Shown in pieces: positions 54,301 through 64,000 of a stretch of 64,000 nt of DNA. This DNA comes from Bipolaris cookei (lineage: Eukaryota; Ascomycota; Dothideomycetes; Pleosporales; Pleosporaceae), in assembly GCA_002286855.1 (NCBI GenBank), contig NRSV01000044.1:1-64000 (forward strand). The letters run 5' to 3'. The notes under the pieces are model-generated. The model saw nothing but the letters and a program-made list of their open reading frames with translations, was not told the DNA's origin and ran no database searches. A program made the position numbers and the translations under genes. How positions within the stretch are numbered: position 1 is the stretch's first letter; every line of letters starts with the position of its first letter.

Positions 54301-57240
54301 GCCAAATCTTCCCACTGCCACCAAGTGTCCGTTCGAATCCGTGGCGTTTGCCGGCGTGGTATGTACAGGGTATGCACAGGGTATGTGCGGGAGACCAGCA
54401 TGACCTTGTCGCAAGTCTGACATATCGGCTGGGATGGTACGGTCCACTTCGTCTCATGATTTAAGCCGGCATATGTCGAGCCAATCAACCGCGTGGCGCT
54501 GCCTGTCAGAAATGCCGCTTATGCAGTAACGTTCGCAACTGAAAATTCGGCTGGAGGCATGGCCATTTCAAAGCAGAGTGAAGGTCTAGTCCATTTCGCA
54601 CATGGCCTGCGAAATTGGAGGCCGTGTCATGACCTCTTCATCTGATTACGCATGTACATACATAATGACACAGCTACGTATTTACATATTGCAGTACGCA
54701 GAGCATCGTATTCGGCATTCCCGTGCGAAACAAGCACCCCGGTCAGTACGACTAGTACTAGAAGTTGGGGGATCGGACACCCTCCCAGGCTGCAATGGCA
54801 ACAACCCTCAAGGGGAAGCAGCGGGAAGCAAGGTCGAGGGGCCCAGGGGATCTTCGCTCCAGGTTCGTGGCTTGGGGTCTTGCGTTACCAAGATTAGTTG
54901 TCAAGCTGTTCTTTTTTTTCAACGTCGTTGTGACGAGTTGTCGCGGCGTCGCTGTTCATTCGTGTCTGTTGGCGCAAGTATGGTGAAGCGATAGAGGCCT
55001 AGATTTCTCACCATAGCCTACTGCTAACTATCCTTGTTTACGAGACAGTGTCCGTGGGCAGAAATCTTCCGTCACCGGATCGCATTATTGCAAACATTGT
55101 TGTGACGATGAGCTTACATACGTGTCGATCACTTGCCTGATGGATCGAGTCTAAGGTTTTTTGCTCGATAAGCAGTAAATCTCCCGCTATGTATACACTG
55201 CGGCTGGGGCGATAGCCTTGGTTTTGGGTTTTCGAGTAAAGACAGATAAGGCAGGTCTAAAGGATACTGTGCAAGCCGGAGATGCACATAAGTACATATG
55301 TGCCTATGTAAGTAGGGCGAATCGGGGAATGCGGTAGGCGCAGCGGGATGTAGTGGTAATGGTAGTGGGTGGTATGTGGTGTGTGTGTAGCGATTTTTCC
55401 CAGCCTTTTGCGCTAGACAGGAGGCCAACGGGACGAGTCGGATCCATGTGCGGCAGTATCGCACAGCTCGTTCATTGTGATCGTCGACCGTTATTGAGCA
55501 GGCCTGCACCCCTGCTTCCCGCGGGTGGACAACGGCCACGACGAGAGTCAGGTATGATCAAGCGTGCCCATGGCCTGTCAGCCATGTATCCGCACGGCAG
55601 CGGCCAGCCCAGCCTGCCAAAGACGGGCATTGGACAAAGACTAGACTGCCAGCTAGCGAGCGAGCGTTCTCGCAAACGTCACACAAGCAGGATTCGAGGA
55701 TGCGGTGGAACAGGGGAGCAAGCGATGTGCACGAGTCGCTCCATGGGCCAAACCAGCTGATGGGCCCCGACATGCACGCCACCCGTCAGGCCATGGGCTT
55801 GCGCTACAAGTGTGGAAGAACAGCGACGACTAACCGTCGTAAATGGACTATGAACAGAAAGCCGATGTAACACGGCATGCGTGCGCACAAAGGTCGCTTA
55901 CAAGATCGACACTGGACCTGCCAGATGTTGCGCGACTAGTGCAGGCGTGGCCGGCCGTCAATGCGTCGAGAGGCGCCGTGGCGGACCAAGTGTTGAGCGC
56001 GTTCAGGGAGATTTGGGCGTGCACAAGGTGAGGGTAATTATCGTCGTCGAGTGTAGAATGCGCAAGACGGCATCAGGTTGACGCTTTGGATCGAGCGCAT
56101 ACACGGCCGCGAGCGCCAGCCGTGTGCACCGGCTGTGCAGTGGCATTGTGTAGTGCCCGACAATCAAGTTTGGAGCGGCGTTGGAATAGAGTTGATGGTC
56201 GCTCGGTACCTGACCTATCTCCCTGGTCGTGAGCAAGGCCAGCAAGCATGCTCCCAGGGTTTCTCCGCACTGCGAACGCCTCGCTCGGAACATTTACGAA
56301 CCCAGGTCCCATGTCCGCGATCGCGACAGGGAGGGGTTACTCACGACATGGGACGGCGCGCGCAGTGTTTACCATGGAAGCCGTTCTCGAAGCCTGTCAA
56401 GCACAAAAACACAAAGACGGCGAAGGAGGGTCGGCCCTGGATGCAGCGCATTGCTGTGTCTGTATGTAGGTAACTACATGCGTACATGGCGCCGTCAGCA
56501 CCCGTACGTCTCTTGGCCAAAAAACCCCCCCCAAAAAAACAAAACAAAAAAGCAGGCTTTAGATGTGCAATCAGGGAAAGTAGGGAGACGAAGCAGTTAA
56601 TGCACCGAGACGGGCTTTTGGGATCGGCTCGAGCGGTGCAGCAGAATGGAATTGCTCTTACGATGGGCTTCGGCGGCTATTCGCCCCCATTGTTGCAGTA
56701 ACGTTTCTTGAGGCGTAGTGCGCGCGCTGAGCATGAATGACAATTTAACTTATTATAGACGCATCGACTCAGGCCCGTAACAGGCAAATCTACGTACTTG
56801 GTCCCATAGCCGCATGACCGGGCATTTGCGGATGGCGGACAGGGCTGACGGGGGCAGGCATGAAGATGGGCCGAAGACGATGCGGCCACGCCCCTGAGGT
56901 CAGATGTTTGTGTTCGGTGTCATGGTTCCGCAAAGGGAGCAGGAGTAAGATGCAACGTCCCAGGGCCGATCAGCGGCGATTGGACCAGGCCGCCCATGAC
57001 GCTGCTCCCGAGAGGCATTGCCGCGACGAGCATCGCGTGGCCGATCTCGAGTGCGGTACATGGCGGTTGGTGGATGCGGGCGTGCATCGGCCAGTCGCCG
57101 TACGCGACGTTGGGAGCGAGTGTTTTTCTGCCCTCACCGGCAGCAGTGGCCAATGGCGGTGCAGAGGGCGGGGCGGCGGAGTGGTGCAACTGCTCAAACG
57201 GTCGACTAGCGGCGGTGAATTGGACTCGAGGGCAGGGCGC

Positions 57241-57300
57241 ACACACACATACACACATACGCACACACGCACACACGCACATACACACCACACACAGCAC
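57241..57300 (+). repeat. Imperfect CA microsatellite, about 60 bp
   Basis: ACAC units interrupted by AT and GC steps. 1.14 kb before the medA start codon. Confidence 0.9.
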
Positions 57301-57612
57301 GCGGCAAAACTGTGGGAGAATGGGTCAGTGACGCGTCTGATAGGGCCGCGACGGGTGCGAGCTGTGATCTGAGTGCGAGGATTGTGTGTACAGGCTGCAG
57401 GGGCGAAATGAAGGTCGCATGGTGCATTGCTATAGCAGGGCCGGGGCTAGCATGCTATGGTGCTGGGATGCTTACTACAGCGGCCATGGGAGTAAGGGAA
57501 GTACCGTGGGGTCGCGACTGCCCATCTTGAAGGATTTAGCCGAGCGACAGGGGGAGGGCGGCAGGCACGACCCATGACGGCAGACAGCAGGCAGGCAGCA
57601 GGCAGGCTAGAT

Positions 57613-57640
57613 GTGGGTGTGGGTGTGGGTGTGGGTGGGT
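57613..57640 (+). repeat. TGTGGG hexamer repeat
   Basis: Four and a half TGTGGG units. G runs of three at regular spacing could fold into a G-quadruplex. Not telomeric (fungal telomeres are TTAGGG). Confidence 0.9.
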
Positions 57641-58439
57641 ATGTGTAGTAATAGTAGTAAGTAGCCTCCGTCTGTGTGTGCGGGACGTGTGCGCCTGCTT
57701 GGCAAGACCCGACCAAAAGACGGGTGCGGACAGAGGGAGCGGAACGACGATATTATGATTTGACAAGACAAGACAGGACAGGAAGAGGCCGCGGGCGTAG
57801 GTGAGCGCGTGTGTGGTGGTTTGGCATACGCCGGCATGGGCAGCAGGCAAAGGCACTAGGCAGAGTTTGAAAATAGAAGCTGCGCTTGCCTTGACCGCCC
57901 CATGGCCGCCGGCGTCTTCCCCACTCGAGCAGGCGTGGCCGCCATCACTTGAGACGCGCCGTAGGAGGTGATAGTGGCAGTGGCAGTGAAGGAGTCACGT
58001 GAGGGCACCCAAAAGGCGCGACCGCCGGCGCACGCAGACAAAGAGGCATAGGGAGGAGGAGGAGTGTACGCAGCAGCAGGCCCAGCAGTCGCCGGCGATC
58101 CCTGGTGGTAGAGCCGGGCAGCCCGCTCGAAACAGGACGTGTATCCGAGCGTGCAGCAGACCAGGGACAGGGTCGGCGTCGGGAGCCGTGTTAGCTGTTC
58201 CAAGTTGATTTAACGACCGCCTCCACCGCGGCCGCCCCACCGCCTTCGCACTCTCTCACACGCTGCCTGCCCTGGGTCTCGCTCCCATTCTCTAGCCGTC
58301 GCTAGCGCCGCCTGCTTTGCGCCTGAAATTGCGCAGGCCACGCTACTGCATCTCTTCGCAATCCTCGTCCATCGCACCAGCGCCCGGACCCTCGCTGCCC
58401 GGATCCTTCGACGTCGACTCCCACCGCGCAATCATAACA

Positions 58440-61400
58440 ATGTCGCAGCCAAAAATCCCAGATAGGGCCCGCAACTATAAGGAAGACCAGGCGCCTGTAG
58501 CGTCGCAGAAGATGGTGAGTCGACTCTTGCTCCTTGTCCACCCCTACCGCACCACCCTCGCTCCCGCATCACATCCACGCCCTCGCCCTCGCTTCCAACT
58601 TCAACCCCATCGCGCCCTCTGCATTCTCGACCGTTGGTGTTTCGACCAGCGCGTCTGAAGCCGCGTTCCTAAAACCCTCGCCGCCGTTGGCAGCTTCATC
58701 CTCGCCCTTTGCATCCTGCAGCAGCCACTGCACGCCGCGTCCACACAAACACCCACCACCCCCAGCACCGGCGCCTCTGCTCGCCTACATGGTACGCCCT
58801 TCCCGCCAAGCTGCCCTGCTACTACCCAACCCCCCCCTCCCCTGTCACCATCGCTGTCGCTGTCCTGGCCTCTTCTGAAGCCAGTCCGCCGCCTCTTGTC
58901 ACGCAACGGCCAGCAGCGGCACCCCGGCCTCCATAGTGTAGCCCTACGCTGCCCTCCACTGCCCACCGCTCCTCTGCGCTGTCTTGTCAAGCTTGCCAAA
59001 GTCGCGCCCTGCCTTCATTAGTCTGCCCTTCCCATCCTATAAACTATACCCTACCCTCCTGTCTTTTTCCAGACCCTGCCCCTCGCCTAGGTCCTGTTGC
59101 AGCACATCACTGCCCTTACACCCTAGTCTACCAGCCAACTACAGCCTCCCCACCTACCCCCACCACCACCACCACCATCACCAAGAAGCTTCAACCTGCT
59201 GCCACTCCCTGCACTGATCATCATCACTACGATACGGGCTTCGTTTGCCCACCGCGCCCTTTCTTTTGCTACCTCTCATCATTTGCTTTTTGGCTCAGTC
59301 TTTTTCTCTGCACTTGCAGCCTTACTGACCCGGTCCATTTTTTCAGCATCACCCACACTCTGCGCAGGGCTTGCCACCGCCAAATCATCTACCGGTGCAC
59401 CATCCCAGGCCCGGCGTTGTTCACCAGCACCAGCAGCACCACCCCGACTCCCCCCACCAGTCGGTCCCTTCACAGAGCCCGGCACAGGCACACTACCCAT
59501 CGCCCCAGCACCCAACCCCACAAGGACCTCCTCAGCACCAATCGCCCTACATTCAGCAGATCCAAAGCCAGCAAGGGCCGCCGCCACCTCCTCCACCACA
59601 GCCCCAGCCTCCCCAGCAGCAGCAGCAACAACAACAACAGCAGCAGCAACAGCAGCAGCAGGAGGTTCCTTATTACTCGCAGCACCACCCCAGCCCCTAC
59701 AGCACCAACAGTGCACCCAGCAACTATTCTTCGTCAGGTATGTTGGTTTTGCTTCTTTTCTGGTCCTTCAGCTCAGACCTTTAATGTCAATGCGCGCCAC
59801 GCGTGCGCGCAAGTGCCGCCTTTATGACGATTAGACCTGGATGCCCCCCGTTGTATATTCCATCAAAATGAATGCGTTGACCTGACTTTTGCTCCAGAAA
59901 CCCCAGAGCTCATGGCGGCTGCAACGATGAATCGGGGCGGATACCCACCAATCTCATATCACACTCCGCAGTCAAACTCGCCAGCTTCAGTTCAATCTCC
60001 TCAGCATGACCAGCATGGCAGACCCATTTACGGGCAACCGCCTAGCCAGATGCCTCAGTCCATGTACTACACTCCATATGCATCTGCGCCAGTACCCCAA
60101 CAGTCACCTTACCAACAGCACCCTTCAAGCGCGCCTCAGCAACCAATGGCCTCACAGTCTCTGCTCATGTCTCATCAGCAAAACCAGCAGATGCAGCACC
60201 AACACCCGCATCACCCACAGACCCCTGGAATGACTGGAAGCCCAAAGCCACGAATGTCACAGACGCCGCTTCAAAGGCCGCCATCAGGACTGGGAGGCCC
60301 GCCTCAAACGACACCTCAAGGACCTCCTGTTGGTACACCAAACATGCACCCAGGTCCCCCAGGAGGACCCAACGTTAACCCCAACGCTGCGCCTGGTCCC
60401 ATTCCTGCAACCACTCCCTTGGTTGTTCGACAAGACCAAAACGGTGTTCAATGGATTGCCTTTGAGTACTCGCGCGATAGGGTCAAGATGGAGTACACTA
60501 TCCGCTGTGACGTTGAGTCTGTCAATGTTGACGAGCTTCCTCAAGACTTCAAGACTGAGAACTGTGTATACCCACGCGCCTGCTGCGCCAAGGACCAGTA
60601 CAAGGGCAACCGTCTCCACTACGAGACTGAGTGCAACACTGTTGGCTGGGCTCTTGCACAACTCAACCCTTGCCTGCGCGGAAAGCGTGGTCTCATTCAA
60701 CGCGCCGTCGACAGCTGGCGGAACAGCAACCAGGACCCGCGACTCAGGAGTCGTCGCGTGCGCAGAATGGCCAAGATGACCACGAGGAAAGCCCAATCGG
60801 CTACACATGGTAACCACATGGCTGGACCAGGTGGACCAGGTGCACCTGGGGTTCCCAACTCTGCCGGACTAACTGCACCACCCCGACCAAATATGGGCAT
60901 GAGTGGTCCCCAGATGCATCATCACCATGATGGGCCAGGAGGGCCTCACGGAGGACCGGATGATGTTAGCGGTATGTTTCACCAGATGTGATGTGATAAA
61001 GCGTAATTGTTGTTGGTTGTTAAATGATACCTCTTGTCGTTCTTTCACTGCATGTACATTATTACACTCTTTGATGTAATACCCCTTTCGATACTACCTA
61101 CCCTATGCATGTATGCATATTACCCACACGCACATAGTCACATATGGTTGTTGTTTTGTTCTGCGCGGGATGATTTGGAAAAAAAGTATGACCTTTTTTT
61201 GTTCGGACGTGCAAGCTAACTTTCTTTGTGTACAGCCAATGAATACGGTGAATCACACACTCATCACCACCAAGCGCCAAATGGTCAACAATCACCCCCG
61301 GACGTGCGCACAACTCAGAATTTCTATCCCAATTTCCCTGCCAGCGATCCCGCTGCGGGAACGGGTGGTATGCCGCCAATTCACGACGGATTGAATCACC

Positions 61401-62122
61401 CCCCACCTCCACCTCATGCGGCAGGTGTAGCGGTCTCAAAGCAGCAGGAGCAAGATGAAGAAGAACGCAAACTAGCCATTTTTGGCGACCTACCTGACTC
61501 CAAGCGTCGCAAATTTATTCTCGTTGACGACGCGCAGCGAGGAACTAGAGTGCGCGTGCGAGTTACTCTTGACACGGTCAAGATGGAAGAGATGCCAGAC
61601 TCTTACCGCAAGTCCAACTCTGTCTTCCCGCGCAGCTACTTCGCCATGCAAATGACGTCGCCGCCGGCAAGCCCCCGTGGCAGCAAGGTATTTGCCGACG
61701 AGCCAGATGTCGAGGACGACCCCAGCTTTCCTTTGGCTGGTTCCACCATTGTCCCTGTGCCAACACTCGATGGTGAAGCGCGTGTACCGAAGCCGCGGCT
61801 TACTCGTTCGAAGCGATCGAAGGAGATTACTCTCAATGACCTTGGATACCGCATGAGCTGGAGCCAAAGTCGTGTCTTCGCCGGAAGGACATTGTTCCTA
61901 CAAAAATCTCGTAAGTGACTAAGTCGCGATCATGTATTCCAGAGACGGATGTACTAACCTGTGATAGTTGATGCTTACCGCAACAAGATGAGAAGTAGCA
62001 TGATGGGTCAAGGCCAAGATGTGGCCCAAGTTGCTCCCCACTTTGAGACCCGCGTCGGAAAGAGACGTTGGAACGAAAGAATCGAGAGGGTCAAGAAATC
62101 GAGGCGCGAGGGCTCTCCTTAA
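58440..62122 (+). CDS. medA: MedA-type developmental regulator (medusa/REN1/ACR1 family)
   Basis: Five exons (58440-58514, 59347-59737, 59898-60971, 61236-61910, 61968-62122); introns of 832, 160, 264 and 57 nt; 789 aa. The N-terminal half is low complexity: His/Pro/Gln-rich, with a run of 16 Gln after a run of Pro near 59580-59660, then Met/Gln/Pro/His-rich sequence. The conserved core begins VVRQDQNGVQWIAFEYSRDR, continues through VYPRACCAKDQYKGNRLHYE and GWALAQLNPCLRGKRGLIQR, and ends in a basic stretch RLRSRRVRRMAKM. The second conserved block is KRRKFILVDDAQRGTRVRVR, MPDSYRKSNSVFPRSY, and the C-terminal basic ETRVGKRRWNERI. In Aspergillus, Fusarium and Magnaporthe these nuclear regulators control conidiophore and conidium development. 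The unusually long first intron and the empty upstream DNA fit a heavily regulated gene. Confidence 0.88.
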
Positions 62123-64000
62123 GAAGTCTCCGGCCGCATCACCGAAATTGATGCCCTGGTTGCAAGCAGCCGCCCTTCTGACCCACTTTTCGGCACTTGC
62201 AGGGAGCCCCTACGAACGACCGGGGTCAACCACACTTTTTCCACCCTGTAGTGAATCCTTCATGATTAGCCCGGCCGTTATCCCCAACCAAGTTTCACAT
62301 CAGCTGCTTTAGGTTTCAGACCGCTGTCATCTGTCTGCCGACGTCTGTTTCCTTTTCGAGCATTCTGTTTGCGCACCGTCGCTTGTCATAGTCGAGCAGT
62401 GCTTTTGATACCCGTCTGCAAGTTATGACCTCTTGCGACATCCCAGTCTGTCTCTTCATCTCTGTTCTCATCTACACACTGTTTGCCGGGCAACGATGCA
62501 TGTTCTTTATGCATACCAATCTCGTCGGCGCTCATGGTATAAAAAAACGGGATTAACGGAAAGCATTGGAAAAGCACGACTCGAAACGTCCAAGAAAGGA
62601 GTTTTACACGTTACGACTGTCTGTCCTTTTTGGCATGTATGTTTGCACTGCGATTGTTTTTTATTGGAATATACTGTAGATCTTATGAGTTGATAAATGG
62701 TACTGGTATCAAAGTAAATATAATAGATGTGTTTTGTTGAAAATTTTATCCTTCGGTTACGCCGCCTCTTTTTTTCTTCTTCTCTCTTCCGTCAGATCCC
62801 TATCACGAATCGACCCGTCAACTCGGAGAAATAAGTTACCAGGTGCTCTCAAATTAACCTTTGAGATAAGCATGCATCCCCCAGACTTTCGGCTTCATGC
62901 ATTTGCCAGTCCATCTCACCGGGTGGCCTGATCTTATCCACCCATTGAAATGAAAGGAACATAGGGCAAAGGACAAAAAGAACAAGTTTGCCAAAATAGA
63001 GTGCCTTTGTCACGAACGACTGTTATCTGATATAAGCATGAGAGAGACGTACCACCGCAAACGCAATCCACTCAGGAACCCCCACCCCAGTCCCTTCTTT
63101 TTCCCTTGCCTTTCAACAACGGCGTTACTGAGACCCACTGCGTCATCATCACCACCACCACCACCACCACCATCACCACCACCACTGCCACTGCCACCTA
63201 GACCTACCTTACGCACGCCATCCCCATCTCAATCTTATATAAGTCACATACTTTTTGCCTGTAAGTATACCTCAAGTATGTATTACTTATCTACCCTGAC
63301 CGCCCACGCGCCCACGCCATGCCGCTGTGTTCAGAAAAGCGGCCGCCTAAAGGCAAGGGTGACCCCTCCCCCAGCCCATTTTTTGCCGCGTGGAACTTTG
63401 CATACAGCAGAGAAAAGGGTGTCCGGAAGGGAAGGGGGGGAGAACCCTTGTTTTGGGGTGCGGGTTACCTTCTTGTCGAGTAGACTTGTACTTCCCCCCC
63501 CCTCTCTCTCTCTTTGCCCCATACTCCATACGTATGGGTTTGGTGATGTGGCATTGTAGGTTATGCTGTTCTGTACTTTTTTTGCAAATAAGTACGTAGA
63601 AAGAAATTTATGTGTGTGTGTGTGTGTAGATATACAAGGGGCTTTGCCAATGGGATAAGTAGGTGAGTTTTAATTGAGCGCTCTTTGAGCAAAGGCAAAG
63701 CAAAGTGAAGGTAGAGGCAAATGACCCCTGCATTATTTTCCTATTCCTATCTTTCTCTCTCTGTGTCGCTCCGCTCCCCACTAGACGTATAGGTGCTAAC
63801 ACCCTATCGACATGGATGCGGCATTGCGAATGGCAATAGCCGTTTTTTCTTTAGGATGGAGGGGAATGGTTCGTGTTTCGTCGTGAATCGTCTTTCTTTC
63901 TTTCTTTCTTCTTCGGAATTTTTTTTATTTGGCTTGCCGGGACGAAGTGTGAATATACGCGGACGAGTGAGCGGTTTTTTGTTGAGTTGGAAGGGGTAAC
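62123..64000. other. 3' flank of medA and intergenic DNA to the window end
   Basis: No coding gene supported. Simple repeats: a CAC/CAT trinucleotide tract at about 63147-63185, TG repeat at 63611-63627 and TTTC repeat at 63891-63910. The first few hundred bases are presumably medA 3' untranslated region. Confidence 0.55.

Larger units (their letters stand above)
48962..58439. other. 9.5-kb region with no recognisable gene, upstream of medA
   Basis: No frame exceeds about 170 codons and none shows a domain, signal peptide or consistent splicing. The DNA is AT-rich to about 49.8 kb, then rich in simple sequence: TG, CA and TGTGGG repeats, a long C tract, and short GATA/TAGA and CTGG runs. No transposase or reverse transcriptase pieces were recognised. 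Since the first gene to the right is a developmental regulator, this may be its extended promoter and long leader. Unrecognised non-coding RNAs are possible. Confidence 0.55.

Noticed and set aside
56860..57372. 170-codon plus-strand frame upstream of medA
   Set aside because: Its end is translated CA microsatellite (Thr/His repeats) and an antisense frame of similar length exists. No supporting feature.
57613..57640. Interstitial telomere-like repeat
   Set aside because: Unit is TGTGGG, not TTAGGG; better described as a simple G-rich microsatellite.

Overview
The window looks like nuclear DNA of a filamentous ascomycete, most likely a dothideomycete of the order Pleosporales. Introns are short (46-78 nt) with GT..AG ends and CTAAC/CTGAC-type branch sites. 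Genes are monocistronic on both strands. Pogo/Fot1-like DNA transposons carry transition-type damage of the kind left by repeat-induced point mutation (RIP). The gene set is typical of an ascomycete: a MedA-type developmental regulator, Doa10, Tps1, methylcrotonyl-CoA carboxylase, M14 carboxypeptidase and a GT34 glycosyltransferase. No bacterial features, operons or CRISPR arrays are present. The species assignment is inference.

Layout. 1-4.1 kb is an accessory, decayed patch: the end of an LTR-retrotransposon gag gene, a leader with a repeated motif, rearranged pogo fragments ending inside a broken DUF4238 gene, and an unrecognised split gene. 4.7-16 kb holds a secreted HAD phosphatase, a GT34 glycosyltransferase, a kinase pseudogene, a DJ-1/PfpI protein and an SLC1-type dicarboxylate/amino-acid symporter, with long gene-free gaps. 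16.8-28.9 kb has a DEK-C chromatin protein divergent from trehalose-6-phosphate synthase, a small secreted protein made of three six-cysteine modules, a secreted metallocarboxypeptidase, a wrecked MFS transporter and a single-span membrane protein. A complete but dead pogo element lies at 29.2-31.0 kb. 31.5-41.6 kb carries a head-to-head pair of large genes: a membrane-anchored repeat protein ending in KDEL, and the ER ubiquitin ligase Doa10. A second pogo element at 41.8-44.6 kb has lost the middle of its transposase to about 1.1 kb of foreign sequence that includes a TPR gene fragment. An acidic nuclear-type protein and the biotin subunit of methylcrotonyl-CoA carboxylase follow. Then come 9.5 kb with no recognisable gene, leading into the developmental regulator medA (58.4-62.1 kb).

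How the genes relate. There is no secondary-metabolite cluster. The strongest functional link is the KDEL protein/Doa10 divergent pair: both are predicted to act at the ER and they share about 1.0 kb of upstream DNA. The most unusual items are the KDEL-ended repeat protein, the 3 x 6-cysteine secreted protein, the CGTACG palindrome scattered through one transposon family, and the large gene-empty region before medA. Exon borders were worked out by hand from splice signals and reading-frame continuity, without transcript evidence.
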